Shown one piece after another: positions 7,430-16,447 of a stretch of DNA of 48,184 nucleotides (the stretch's first letter is position 1; each line of letters opens with the position of its first letter). The notes under the pieces are model-generated. The model did no database searches. It saw nothing but the letters and a program-made list of their open reading frames with translations, and was not told the origin of the DNA. Made by a program: the position numbers and the translations under genes. The stretch covers positions 1-48,184 of the forward strand of contig DATMTS010000017.1 in assembly GCA_035564555.1 (NCBI GenBank). Reading direction: 5' to 3'. This DNA comes from DATMTS01 sp035564555 (GTDB taxonomy: Bacteria > Actinomycetota > Actinomycetes > Actinomycetales > Microbacteriaceae).

Positions 7430-9681
7430 AGGCGGCGCAGCAGAGCGGCCGCCCTCGGGTGCCCGCCTGGCTGCGTGCCCTGATCCCGGCTGTGCTGATC
7501 GTTGTCTGGCTCGGCGTCGCCGGCGTCGGCGGACCCTACTTCGGCCGCGTCGATGAAGTCTCCAGCAACGACCAGACCAGCTACCTGCCGGCCAGCGCCG
7601 ATGCGACCAGGGTTGCCGCGCTGCAAGCGAGATTCAGCGGAAGCGACGCCGTTCCGGCCATCGTGCTCTATGTTCGCCGCGGCGGGCTGAGCAAGGGTGA
7701 TCTATGGGCGATCACGACGCAGGCGAAGACCTTCGGCGCGCTGCGAGGCGTCGGCGCGGCATCGCCGCCCATCGGCTCGCGTGACGGCGAAGCCGCCGAG
7801 GTCTTCGTGCCCATCGCAGACGATTCCGACCTGCCCTCATCGGTGCAACGCCTGCGGGAGCACATCGCCGCCGACCCGCCGCCCGGGCTCACCGCATACG
7901 TGACCGGACCGGCCGGCTTCACTGCCGACCTGGTGGATGCCTTCGGCGGCATCGACGGGATCCTGCTGCTGGTAGCACTGCTTGCCGTGTTCGTGATCCT
8001 GATCGTCGTCTACCGTTCGCCCCTGCTACCGGTGCTCGTGCTCGGCACGGCCACCTTCGCGTTGTGCGCGAGCATCCTCACCGTGTGGTGGCTGGCGAAG
8101 ACCGGCGTCGTGCAACTCAACGGCCAGGTGCAGGGCATCCTGTTCATCCTGGTGATCGGGGCGGCGACCGACTATTCACTGCTGTACGTGTCGCGATACC
8201 GGGAGGCGCTACGCGACGACGAACGACGCTGGATCGCGACGTGGGTCGCGCTGCGCGGCGCGTTCCTGCCGATCCTCGCCTCCGGCGGAACGGTGATCGT
8301 CGGCCTGCTCTGCCTGCTGTTCAGCGACCTCAACACGAACAAAGCGCTCGGGCCCGTCGCTTCGATCGGCATCGCCTTCGCGCTGCTGGCGGCGCTGACG
8401 CTGCTGCCATCACTGCTGCTCGCCTTCGGCCGGGTGGCCTTCTGGCCGGTGCGGCCCGCGTTCGGTTCCGCGCATCCGAGACTCACGGGCCCGGATGCCC
8501 GCGGGCTCTGGCCGCGTGTCGGCCGCGCGATCGCGGCGCGTCCGCGCACCATCTGGGTGATCAGCACCCTCGTGCTGTTGGCGGCATCGGCCGGCGCGCT
8601 GCAACTGAAGGCGAACGGGGTGCCGCAGAGCGCCCTGATCCTCAGCCATTCCGAGGCACGCGACGGTCAGCGGGCGCTCGGCGATCACTTCCCCGGTGGG
8701 TCCGGCAGCCCCGCGGTCATCGTCGGGCCGGAGGACGAGTTGCAGGGGTTGACGGATGCCATGCTCGACACCTCGGGGGTGTCGGCCCTCTCGGTGATAG
8801 TGAAGGACTCGCCGACGGGCGCGCGCGTGACGCGAGACGGCATCCAGCCGGGGGCTTCGCGAGCGGCACCGGCTCCGATGGTCGTCGACGGCGATGTGAT
8901 GCTGCAGGCGACGCTCACTCACGCCGCCGACTCGATGGCCGCCGAGCAGACCGTGCGAGCCCTGCGCTCGGCCGTGACGGGCGTCGATTCCGGCGCACTC
9001 GTCGGGGGAGTGACCGCGACCGCGATCGATTCGGACGACGCGTCGATCCATGACCGCAACACGATCATCCCGGTCGTGCTCGTCGTCATCCTGATCATCC
9101 TGATGCTGCTGTTGCGCGCCGTGCTCGCGCCCGTGCTGCTCGTGCTCACCGTCGTACTGTCGTTCGCGGCGTCGATGGGCGTCTCGGCGCTCGTCTTCGA
9201 CCACGTCCTCGGTTTCGCCGGGGCCGACCCAGCCGTACCGCTCTACGGCTTCGTCTTCCTCGTCGCGCTCGGCATCGACTACAACATCTTCCTGATGACG
9301 AGGGTGCGCGAGGAATCCCTGCTGCACGGCACCCGGGGCGGCATCCTGCGCGGGCTCGCCGCCACCGGCGGAGTGATCACCTCGGCCGGGCTCGTGCTCG
9401 CGGCCACGTTCGCCGCTCTCGGCGTGATCCCCATCCTGTTCCTCGTGCAGATCGCCTTCATCGTCGCATTCGGCGTGCTGCTGGACACCCTTGTCGTGCG
9501 GTCTCTGCTGGTGCCGGCGCTGGCGTATGACATCGGTCGCGCGAGTTGGTGGCCGTCGCGGCTCTGGCGCGACAACGGCGGGCACCCGGATGCGCGAGGT
9601 CATGGTGCACACGCGGCCGCACCGCGGACGCGCCGGCCCGAACCGATCGGTTCGGCAACCGACGGATCGGCGGCCGAATGA
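7426..9681 (+). CDS. MMPL/RND family membrane transporter
   Basis: A 751-residue inner-membrane exporter starting at GTG 7426, overlapping the pncA stop by four bases. It shows two homologous halves, each with one N-terminal membrane helix, a periplasm-side loop domain and a five-helix bundle. The proton-relay Asp-Tyr pairs of the family are present in both halves: Asp249-Tyr250 (GAATDYSLLYVSRYRE) and Asp618-Tyr619 (ALGIDYNIFLMTRVRE). Relatives export lipids, siderophores or drugs using the proton gradient; the cargo here cannot be told. The C-terminal tail after about 710 is hydrophilic, rich in His, Ala and Arg, and probably cytosolic. It is translationally coupled to the next hydrolase (ATGA overlap). 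Confidence 0.9.
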   Translation: MKAAQQSGRPRVPAWLRALIPAVLIVVWLGVAGVGGPYFGRVDEVSSNDQTSYLPASADATRVAALQARFSGSDAVPAIVLYVRRGGLSKGDLWAITTQAKTFGALRGVGAASPPIGSRDGEAAEVFVPIADDSDLPSSVQRLREHIAADPPPGLTAYVTGPAGFTADLVDAFGGIDGILLLVALLAVFVILIVVYRSPLLPVLVLGTATFALCASILTVWWLAKTGVVQLNGQVQGILFILVIGAATDYSLLYVSRYREALRDDERRWIATWVALRGAFLPILASGGTVIVGLLCLLFSDLNTNKALGPVASIGIAFALLAALTLLPSLLLAFGRVAFWPVRPAFGSAHPRLTGPDARGLWPRVGRAIAARPRTIWVISTLVLLAASAGALQLKANGVPQSALILSHSEARDGQRALGDHFPGGSGSPAVIVGPEDELQGLTDAMLDTSGVSALSVIVKDSPTGARVTRDGIQPGASRAAPAPMVVDGDVMLQATLTHAADSMAAEQTVRALRSAVTGVDSGALVGGVTATAIDSDDASIHDRNTIIPVVLVVILIILMLLLRAVLAPVLLVLTVVLSFAASMGVSALVFDHVLGFAGADPAVPLYGFVFLVALGIDYNIFLMTRVREESLLHGTRGGILRGLAATGGVITSAGLVLAATFAALGVIPILFLVQIAFIVAFGVLLDTLVVRSLLVPALAYDIGRASWWPSRLWRDNGGHPDARGHGAHAAAPRTRRPEPIGSATDGSAAE

Positions 9682-10487
9682 CGACGGTCACGACCGCCGA
9701 CGGGACCCCGATCAGCTATCGCGTGTCAGTCGGTGACGACCCCGTTCTGCTGGTGCACGGCTTCGGCTCCGACGGCGCGGGCACCTGGGCCGCGAGCGGC
9801 TGGCTCGACGCCCTGGCGCGCGCGGGCCGCGGAGCGCTCGTCGTCGACCTGCGCGGGCACGGGGCGAGCGGCAAGCCGCACGACGCGCCGGCGTACCGTT
9901 TGCGCGTGCTCGCTGCCGACCTGGTCGCCGTTCTCGAGGATGCCGGGCTGCAGCAGGCGGATGTGATCGCGTATTCGATGGGCAGCCAGGTTGCGCGTGC
10001 GCTCGCCCGGGATGCGCCGCGGCGCATCCGCCGGCTCGTGCTGGGCGGCATCGGGCCGGTCGAGCAGTTTCGGGCGTGGGGAGTGGATGCCGTGCGCGAG
10101 ACGCTGCTGGATCGCGTAGCTCGCGAGCGGTACCCGGTCGCACCCGAGGCGGACGCGCAGGCGGGAGGTGTTCCGCCGACGGGTGTCGGCATCCTGCGGG
10201 CGGCGCTGGAGGGGAGCGGTGCGGACGCGGTGGCGCTCGCCGCGTGCGCGGAGGCCGTGGCATCCGATGTGCTGCTCGTCGGGCCGATGCCCGTGCCGAC
10301 CCTGCTGATCGTCGGCGGGGCCGATTCCGTCAGCGAAGGCGCGGAGGACTTCGCGCGTCGGCTGCACGCGTCGTTCGTCTCGCTGCCGGGCCGGACCCAT
10401 CTCACCGCGTTGGGCGCGCTCGGGTTCAAGCGTGCGGCGTTGGATTTCCTCCGCGCTGACGATTCGCCTGGGTTCGACCAGGCGTAG
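9678..10487 (+). CDS. Alpha/beta hydrolase
   Basis: About 269 residues from ATG 9678, which overlaps the MMPL stop as ATGA; the upstream extension of this frame lies inside the MMPL gene and is rejected. No signal peptide is seen, so it is cytosolic. LLVHGFGSDG (about 24-33) provides the oxyanion loop, AYSMGS the nucleophile Ser near 100, GGADSV the acid near 214, and GRTHLTALG the His near 240. This matches the esterase/lactonase-like core family with a small cap. The substrate is unknown; coupling to the MMPL gene hints at acting on the exported molecule or its precursor. It converges on uxaC with only 13 bases between, and no terminator is visible there. Confidence 0.85.
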   Translation: MTTVTTADGTPISYRVSVGDDPVLLVHGFGSDGAGTWAASGWLDALARAGRGALVVDLRGHGASGKPHDAPAYRLRVLAADLVAVLEDAGLQQADVIAYSMGSQVARALARDAPRRIRRLVLGGIGPVEQFRAWGVDAVRETLLDRVARERYPVAPEADAQAGGVPPTGVGILRAALEGSGADAVALAACAEAVASDVLLVGPMPVPTLLIVGGADSVSEGAEDFARRLHASFVSLPGRTHLTALGALGFKRAALDFLRADDSPGFDQA

Positions 10488-10500
10488 GGACCGAGTCGCC

Positions 10501-11901
10501 CTATAGCCGGAAGGTGGTCACCGGGATCGTGGACACCAGATCACGAGCGACCGTCAAGGCGTCGGACTCGCTGAGCTGGTGGGTGACCACGAGCTGGGCC
10601 AGAAAGGCGGAGTCAGCTCGACGGGACATGTCGTGGCGGGCGGGAATGGAGCAGAAGGCGCGAGTGTCGTCGATGAATCCGGAGGTCTTGTAGAAGCCGG
10701 CGCTATCGGTTGCGGCGGCCCGGAAGCGTCCGATCGCGGCCGGGGTGTCGATGAACCACCACGGTGCCCCGACATACACCGAGGGGTAGAAGCCCGCCAG
10801 TGGTGCGATCTCGCGAGCGAATGCGGTCTCGTCGACGGTGAACAGCACGAGCCGGAAGGCCGGGTCCGTTCCGAAGTCGTTCAGAACCCGGGCCAGTGGC
10901 CGAGTGAAGGCGGCGACCTCCGGAAGGTCGTGGCCGGTATCCGGGCCGAACTTCTCGAGTGTGGGCCGGTGGTGGTTGCGTAGCACTCCAGGATGCAACT
11001 GCATCACCAGGCCGTCCTCCACGGCCATCACGGCGAACTGGTAGAGCATATTGCGCCGATACGCGAGAGCCTCGTGCGGTGTGATGGTGCCGGCCACGCC
11101 GGCGGCGTGCAGCCTCTCCGCCTCGGCATCCGAGAGCGGCTCGGCCCATGCGTCGATCACGCCGGTGTCCGTCGCCGTCGCGCCGTTCTCGATGAAGAAC
11201 CGCCGCCGCGCACGCAACGCATCCAGCAGTCCGCGATAGCTGAAGCAGTCGATGCCGCTGACCTCGGCGAGCCGAGTCAGGGCGACCGGCCACCCCGCCG
11301 CTGCGGGGTCCATGTACCTGTCCGCGCGGAAGGTGGGCGGCACGCGGGAGGAGAAGGTCGGGTCGGCGGCAAGTGCGCGATGGGCGGCGAGGTCGGCGGC
11401 CGGGTCATCGGTGGTGGCGAGCACGGCGATGTTGAACCGGTCGAACAGGCTGCGCGGCCGGAAGTCGTCCTGTGCCAGAAGCGCGCACAACCGGTCGAAG
11501 AGGGCGTCCGCATTCTGTGCGCTGGGATGCTCCTCAAGCGCGAAGACGTCGCTGAACACGCTCTCGAACCAGTAGCGCACGGGCGTGCCCAAGAAGAGTT
11601 GCCAGCGCTCGCAGAACAGCCGCCATATCTGCCGAGGATCCGCGGCGGCCGGGCCGAACCCGAGCCGGTCGAGCCCGACGCCGGACGCGTGAAGCAGACG
11701 GGTCACATAGTGATCCGGCGTGATCAGCAGGGCGGCGGGATCGGCGAATGGCGCGTTCTCCACCAGCAGCGCGGCCTCGACGTGCCCGTGCGGAGAGTAG
11801 ATCGGCGCTCCGGCGACCTCCGCGTAGAGGGCGCGCGCGACCTGCAAGGCGGCGGGATCGGCAGGCAGCAGTCGATCGGGGTGCGGAGCGAGTCTGGTCA
11901 T
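10501..11901 (-). CDS. uxaC: Glucuronate (uronate) isomerase
   Basis: A 466-residue enzyme converting D-glucuronate to D-fructuronate, or galacturonate to tagaturonate, the first step of the Ashwell pathway. It starts MTRLAPHPDR at 11901. The amidohydrolase-type HxH appears as YSPHGH (His38, His40), followed by LLITPDHYVTRLLHASGV, and the C-terminal half carries the conserved KTSGFIDDTRAF and PARHD segments. Length fits the family. Its ATG overlaps the stop of the upstream LacI gene by four bases, so both come from one transcript. Downstream pathway enzymes (uxuB, manD) are in the divergent operon at 13175-21975. A continuous open frame through lacI at 10501-13008 is only a shadow extension. 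Confidence 0.93.
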   Translation of the reverse strand: MTRLAPHPDRLLPADPAALQVARALYAEVAGAPIYSPHGHVEAALLVENAPFADPAALLITPDHYVTRLLHASGVGLDRLGFGPAAADPRQIWRLFCERWQLFLGTPVRYWFESVFSDVFALEEHPSAQNADALFDRLCALLAQDDFRPRSLFDRFNIAVLATTDDPAADLAAHRALAADPTFSSRVPPTFRADRYMDPAAAGWPVALTRLAEVSGIDCFSYRGLLDALRARRRFFIENGATATDTGVIDAWAEPLSDAEAERLHAAGVAGTITPHEALAYRRNMLYQFAVMAVEDGLVMQLHPGVLRNHHRPTLEKFGPDTGHDLPEVAAFTRPLARVLNDFGTDPAFRLVLFTVDETAFAREIAPLAGFYPSVYVGAPWWFIDTPAAIGRFRAAATDSAGFYKTSGFIDDTRAFCSIPARHDMSRRADSAFLAQLVVTHQLSESDALTVARDLVSTIPVTTFRL

Positions 11902-12989
11902 GGGGCGCTTCTTGTCGGTGCGGTGCCGGTGGAGGCGGGGTCGGTCGGGGCGTCGGCGTTCGGATCCGCCCTGCTCGGGGCAGGACCCGTGGAGGCGCGG
12001 ACCGTCAGATGCGTGGGCAGGGTGCTCAGTTGGCGCGGCGCGGTTCCGCCGGTCGGATTGAGCCGGCCCAACAGCATGGTGATGGCCACGCGTCCCGCCT
12101 GCTCGATCGGAGCGGTGAGCGTCGTCAGCGGCGGATTGCAGAATTCCGCGCCGAAGATGTCGTCGCAGCCCACGATGCTCATCTGATCGGGAACCTGGAT
12201 GCCGCGCTCGGCCAAACGCTGCAGCATTCCGATCGCGATCAGGTCGTTGAACGCGACGCACGCGGTGACCGCTTGGTTGACGGCGGCATCCGCAGCCGCG
12301 GCGCCCGAGGTCATCTTGGGTGGGAAGTTGCCGATCTTGACCACGTCGAGTCCCAGATCGGACGCATGGCGCTGCAGCGCCTGCCAGCGTCGCGCATTGG
12401 ACCAGGAACCCGCGGGCCCGGAGATGTACGCGACTCTGCGGTGGCCGAGCGACACCAGGTGATCGAGGGCCTGGCCGATTCCCGATGGGGTGTCGATCAC
12501 CACCGAGGGAACGTCGCGCACGCCGCGGTTGATCGCCACCAAGGGGAAGGTCGCCGCTGCGCGGGAGAGCTCGTCGTCCGTAAGTCGTGACGCGGTGAGG
12601 ATGACGCCATCGGCCGATTTGCGCAGCTTCTCGATCGCCTCGGCCTCCACCTCGGCGGACTCCTCGGTGTCCACGAGCAGTTGCGTGTACCCGGCCGCCT
12701 TCAGCTGCATCTGGGTTCCGCGGATGATGTCGAAGTAGAAGGGGTTGGTGATGTCGGGCACCAACAGCGCGACGGCGACGGTGCGCCCGGAGGTCAGCGC
12801 CCGGGCCTGGGAGCTGGGGATGTAGTTCAGTTCCGCCGCGGCCTGTTCGACACGCTCGCGGGTGCGGAAGTTCACCCGGCCCGGATTGGAGAGTGCGCGA
12901 GAGACGGTGGAGGCGGCAACGCCGGCTCGGGCAGCGACGTCGTGGATCGTCGCCGAACGGCCGGCAGCAGGGCTGATGGACACGCTCAC
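11898..12989 (-). CDS. LacI family transcriptional regulator of the uronate operon
   Basis: A 363-residue repressor starting at GTG 12989. The DNA-binding domain shows ATIHDVAARAGVAASTVSRAL (about 13-33) and the hinge NYIPSSQARAL, followed by a periplasmic-binding-protein-like sensor domain (about 70-340) and a loose Ala/Pro/Thr-rich tail. It precedes uxaC (ATGA overlap) and is divergent from the sugar-transport and uxuB-manD operon. A LacI-type palindrome, GCAACCGGTTGC, lies in the shared promoter region at 13065-13076. It probably represses both arms and releases on a hexuronate or a pathway intermediate; the inducer cannot be read from sequence. Confidence 0.9.
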   Translation of the reverse strand: MSVSISPAAGRSATIHDVAARAGVAASTVSRALSNPGRVNFRTRERVEQAAAELNYIPSSQARALTSGRTVAVALLVPDITNPFYFDIIRGTQMQLKAAGYTQLLVDTEESAEVEAEAIEKLRKSADGVILTASRLTDDELSRAAATFPLVAINRGVRDVPSVVIDTPSGIGQALDHLVSLGHRRVAYISGPAGSWSNARRWQALQRHASDLGLDVVKIGNFPPKMTSGAAAADAAVNQAVTACVAFNDLIAIGMLQRLAERGIQVPDQMSIVGCDDIFGAEFCNPPLTTLTAPIEQAGRVAITMLLGRLNPTGGTAPRQLSTLPTHLTVRASTGPAPSRADPNADAPTDPASTGTAPTRSAP

Positions 12990-13064
12990 GTCCTCTCTCG
13001 CTGGGCACTCACGACGTCGACACGAGGTCGCGTCAGATCAGAAAACCACATACTGCAATTTTTG

Positions 13065-13076
13065 GCAACCGGTTGC
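13065..13076. promoter_or_regulatory. LacI-type operator
   Basis: GCAACCGGTTGC is a perfect 12-bp palindrome, extended by near-symmetry to TTGGCAACCGGTTGCAAT (13062-13079), with the central CG typical of LacI-family sites. It lies 76 bases upstream of the LacI-family start and overlaps the candidate -35 of the divergent operon, so it could control both directions. Confidence 0.7.
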
Positions 13077-13102
13077 AATCGTGTGCCAAGCGGACTTAGG
13101 GT
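13073..13102 (+). promoter_or_regulatory. Candidate promoter of the uronate transport operon
   Basis: A -35-like TTGCAA (13073-13078) and a TAnnnT-type -10, TAGGGT (13097-13102), are separated by 18 bases. The operator overlaps the -35, as expected for a repressed promoter. The coding start at 13175 has a strong ribosome-binding site, GAGGAGGAGA, at about 13159-13168. Confidence 0.4.
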
Positions 13103-13174
13103 GACGGAACCCACCCAATGTGATCGTCATCACCAGCTTCGCAACGAGGCGGATCGAACGAGGAGGAGACCAAC

Positions 13175-14521
13175 ATGGGGATCAAGAAGACCAGGACGGC
13201 GGGGCTGATCGCCACGGCCGCCGTCGGCGCACTCGCCCTGGCGGGGTGCAGTGCACCGGCCAATTCGAACGGCTCGACGAGCGGCGCAGGCAAGACCATC
13301 ACGGTCTATGTCGGTGCCAACACCCAATACGCCCAGGCTCAGCAGCAATGGTTCAAGGACGTCTCGGCGGCTTTCGAGAAGCAGACCGGTGCGAAGGTCG
13401 CCTTCGAGACATATGCCAGCGGCAACGATGAACTGACCAAGATCCAGACGTCCGTGGTCTCCAACCAGGGCCCTGACATCTACGACCTGGGCACGACGTT
13501 CACGCCCACCGCCTATTCGACCGGCGCGTTCGTGAAACTTACCGCCGCCGACTGGAAAGCGATCGGCGGAAAGAGCAAGTTCATTCCATCTACCTTGGGC
13601 ATCTCCGGTCCGGACGCCAACGACCAGGTCGGGATCCCGTTCGCGTCTCGGCCGTTCGTGATGGCGTACAACACCGATCTGCTGACCAAGGCCGGGATCA
13701 GCGCTCCGGCCACGACCTGGGACGGTCTGGCCGCGCAGGCGAAGAAACTGACGGGCAACGGTGTCTACGGAATGGCCGTGGCATACAAAGACAACTACGA
13801 CCCGTGGAAGTACATCTGGGCCATGGACAGCCAGTCGGGCAACCCGTTGGTGAACGGCAAGACGGCCACCATCGACGATGCGACGACGCTGAAGGCCTAT
13901 CAGACGTACTTCGGCTGGCTCACGCAGGACCATGTCGTCGACCCGGCATCGGTCGGCTGGAGCAATAATCAGGCGCTCGCCGCGTTTGCGTCGGGCAAGG
14001 CGGCCTTCTTCCCGATGACCACCGCGACCTCGATCCACACCCTGGACTCGTCCGCGGTCAAAGGAAAGTACAAGTACGCGCTGATGCCGACGGTACCGCC
14101 GGGAGCGACGTCGCTGCCGTCCGGGGGCAAGCCGGTGGCCAGCATCCTCTCGGGTGACAATCTGGTCGTCGCGCAGTACTCGAAGACCCAGGACCTGGAC
14201 TTCAAGCTGATCAAGCTGCTCACCGATGATGCCCAGCAAAAGATTCAGTACACCGAGTTCGGCAACCTGCCGGTCAACGCGAGCACAGCGAGTGCGCTTG
14301 AGAGCAGCAGCCCGGCATTAAAGCCCATCGTGGACGCCTCGGCCGCCTCGTACGCTACGCCGTTCACGGGTGCATGGGGTGACATCGAACTGGGCCTGGT
14401 CAACGTGGTGGTGCAGTCGATCCCGAAGCTCGCCGGCGGCTCGGTGAGCGACTCCTCGCTGAAGTCGCTGCTGGCCGCCGCGCAAAAGACCGCTCAGTCA
14501 TCGCTCAATCGCGCTAAGTGA
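13175..14521 (+). CDS. ABC transporter extracellular sugar-binding lipoprotein
   Basis: A 448-residue family-1 solute-binding protein of a CUT1 carbohydrate importer. The N-terminal signal ends in LAGC with Cys25 as the lipid-anchored residue, so it works on the outer face of the membrane. The first mature strand, KTITVYVGANTQYAQAQQQW, and the later QGPDIYDLG and GIPFASRPFVMAYNTDLL are typical of family members that bind oligosaccharides. A strong Shine-Dalgarno sequence supports the start. Two permeases follow with overlapping starts. No ATPase is encoded nearby, so a shared MsiK/UgpC-type ATPase elsewhere is presumably used. The setting suggests a uronate or uronate-containing glycoside as ligand. 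Confidence 0.9.
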   Translation: MGIKKTRTAGLIATAAVGALALAGCSAPANSNGSTSGAGKTITVYVGANTQYAQAQQQWFKDVSAAFEKQTGAKVAFETYASGNDELTKIQTSVVSNQGPDIYDLGTTFTPTAYSTGAFVKLTAADWKAIGGKSKFIPSTLGISGPDANDQVGIPFASRPFVMAYNTDLLTKAGISAPATTWDGLAAQAKKLTGNGVYGMAVAYKDNYDPWKYIWAMDSQSGNPLVNGKTATIDDATTLKAYQTYFGWLTQDHVVDPASVGWSNNQALAAFASGKAAFFPMTTATSIHTLDSSAVKGKYKYALMPTVPPGATSLPSGGKPVASILSGDNLVVAQYSKTQDLDFKLIKLLTDDAQQKIQYTEFGNLPVNASTASALESSSPALKPIVDASAASYATPFTGAWGDIELGLVNVVVQSIPKLAGGSVSDSSLKSLLAAAQKTAQSSLNRAK

Positions 14522-15522
14522 CGATCGACATGTCAGCGACGTCCGCGGCATCCTCCCGCCGGTCCGCCACGGGCGGACCGGCGGGGAGGAGGCCGGTGAG
14601 CGGCGGAGGAGTGCCCGGCGGAACGCGTGGCCGCCGCAGCGTCACGGAGCGCGATCGCCCGCTATGGATGCTGCTCCCGGGCGGTGTGCTGATGGTGATC
14701 ATCATCATCGTGCCGATCGCGATCGGGTTGGTCATCTCCGTGCTGGACCTGGATCAGTACACCCTCCGGCAGTGGCTGAGCGCCCCGTTCCTCGGGCTGG
14801 GCAACTACGTCGAGGCGCTGACGCAGTCGCCACTGCTCCGCTCGTTCTGGATCAGCATCTCGTTCGCCGTCATCTCCACCGCGGTAACGGTTCCGATCGG
14901 AGTGGCCGCGGCCATCGCGACCCAGAACAAGTTCCGAGGCAGGGCCCTGGTGCGGTCGGTGTTCCTGATCCCCTATGTGCTGCCCTCTTTCGTGGTCGCC
15001 ACCGTATGGCGCACCATGTTCCAACCGGGCGGCATCATCGTCAACGGCCTGCACGCGATCGGGATCAGCAGCGGGCTGTGGCTGAACGGACCGCAGAGCT
15101 ATTGGACCCTGGTGATCGTGGAGATCTGGGCCTCATGGCCGTTCATCTACCTGCTGGCACTCTCGGGGCTGCAATCGGTGGACCACGAGGTTCACGAGGC
15201 ATCCGCCCTCGATGGGGCGCTGTGGTGGAAGAAGCTGAGATACGTGATCTTTCCCTATCTCAGGGGGCCGCTTTCGCTGGCCTGCATCATCGCGGTGCTC
15301 AGCCACATCAACAACTTCACGCTGCCGTTCGTTCTGTTCGGTGTGCCAGCACCGGACGACGTGCAGACCTTGCCGTTCCTGACGTACATCACGAGCTTTC
15401 AGAGCTTCCGCTTCGGGTTGAGCGCTGCGATGGCGTTCATGTCGCTGATTCTGGTGGCGATCCCGGTGTTCGTGTACCTGCGGGCAGTCAAGCTCGACAC
15501 CGATGAGGGAGGCCGCAAATGA
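14518..15522 (+). CDS. ABC sugar transporter permease (MalF type)
   Basis: A 334-residue integral membrane subunit of the CUT1 importer. GTG 14518 overlaps the stop of the binding-protein gene; ATG 14530 in the same frame is an alternative. A long Arg/Gly-rich cytosolic N-terminus (about 1-48) precedes six predicted membrane helices, the first at LLPGGVLMVIIIIVPIAIGL. The EAA loop that docks to the ATPase is clear at about residues 227-246 (EASALDGALWWKKLRYVIFP). The next permease begins within its stop codon. Role: half of the translocation channel for the uronate-related sugar. Confidence 0.92.
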   Translation: MTIDMSATSAASSRRSATGGPAGRRPVSGGGVPGGTRGRRSVTERDRPLWMLLPGGVLMVIIIIVPIAIGLVISVLDLDQYTLRQWLSAPFLGLGNYVEALTQSPLLRSFWISISFAVISTAVTVPIGVAAAIATQNKFRGRALVRSVFLIPYVLPSFVVATVWRTMFQPGGIIVNGLHAIGISSGLWLNGPQSYWTLVIVEIWASWPFIYLLALSGLQSVDHEVHEASALDGALWWKKLRYVIFPYLRGPLSLACIIAVLSHINNFTLPFVLFGVPAPDDVQTLPFLTYITSFQSFRFGLSAAMAFMSLILVAIPVFVYLRAVKLDTDEGGRK

Positions 15523-16445
15523 GCGCCACAGCGGTACGGACCGGTGGTACGCCGGGCGTGAGCGGCCGGAGTCGTCGGGAGGGGACCCGGCACGCGGAGG
15601 TGACGCGGCTGCTACCGAGGGGCGTGCTGATCGCCGTGATCGTGGTGTTGTGCGTACTGGTCGTTTTCCCGCTGGCCTACGTGCTCTTCGGATCGGTCAA
15701 TTCCGACGTGGGCGTCGCGCGAGGGGAGTTCTTGCCGTCGAGTTTCTCCTTGGCGAACTTCGCGGGCATCTGGACGACCGTCGGGCTCGCCAAGGGCATC
15801 ACCAACAGCCTGATCGTCGCCGGGAGCACGGCCGTCGTCTCCGCGGCGCTTGCGGTGGCCACGGCGTACGTGCTGGTGCGATTCACGTTCGTGGGGCGGG
15901 TCACGATCCTGCGAAGCCTGCTGGCGCTGCAGTCGATTCCGGGCACCCTGATGGTGCTTCCGGTCTTCGTGGTGTTCTCATCGGCCAGCACCTATCTCGG
16001 CATCACCGTCATCGGCACCAGGTGGGGGCTCTTCATCACCTATCTGACCTTCGCGCTGCCGTTCTCGACCTGGGTCATGGTCACCTACCTGCGAGGGCTG
16101 CCCCGCGAGCTGGAGGAGGCGGCCAGGATCGACGGCGCGTCGAATCTGCGGATCCTCGGCCGGATCATCCTTCCGCTGAGCTGGCCCGGGATCATCGTGT
16201 CGGCGATCTTCGCGTTCCTGCTGGGCTGGAACGATGTGCTGTTCGCGTCGGTGATGACCAATCCCGACACCCAGACCGCGGCGATCGCCTTGCAGATCTT
16301 CGGAGCGACGCAGCAGGGCGGCGCGCTGCCGTTGTATGGGCAGATGATGGCCGCGTCGCTGGTCTGCGCCGCGCCGGTGGTCGTGCTGTACCTGATTTTC
16401 CAGCGCTATCTAGTGGGCGGTCTGACCGCAGGAGGAGTGAAGTAG
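15519..16445 (+). CDS. ABC sugar transporter permease (MalG type)
   Basis: A 308-residue partner permease, starting at ATG 15519 in an ATGA overlap with the previous gene. The first membrane helix is near LIAVIVVLCVLVVFPLAYVL, and about six helices follow. The EAA motif is at roughly 196-218 (ELEEAARIDGASNLRIL, then PL). The short hydrophilic C-terminus, RYLVGGLTAGGVK, is typical of MalG-like subunits. It forms the heterodimeric channel with the upstream permease. Two bases separate its stop from the next ATG, so catabolic genes are translated straight after transport genes. Confidence 0.92.
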   Translation: MSATAVRTGGTPGVSGRSRREGTRHAEVTRLLPRGVLIAVIVVLCVLVVFPLAYVLFGSVNSDVGVARGEFLPSSFSLANFAGIWTTVGLAKGITNSLIVAGSTAVVSAALAVATAYVLVRFTFVGRVTILRSLLALQSIPGTLMVLPVFVVFSSASTYLGITVIGTRWGLFITYLTFALPFSTWVMVTYLRGLPRELEEAARIDGASNLRILGRIILPLSWPGIIVSAIFAFLLGWNDVLFASVMTNPDTQTAAIALQIFGATQQGGALPLYGQMMAASLVCAAPVVVLYLIFQRYLVGGLTAGGVK

Positions 16446-16447
16446 GA

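Noticed and set aside
10501..13008. One open frame spanning uxaC and lacI, looking like an 835-residue fusion
   Set aside because: The part beyond 11901 is antisense-frame or shifted sequence of the LacI gene with no family likeness; the ATGA overlap at 11898-11901 shows two separate proteins.
13175..16445. Importer treated as incomplete or broken because it lacks an ATPase gene
   Set aside because: CUT1 sugar importers of actinobacteria commonly share a single ATPase encoded elsewhere; both permeases have intact EAA loops.
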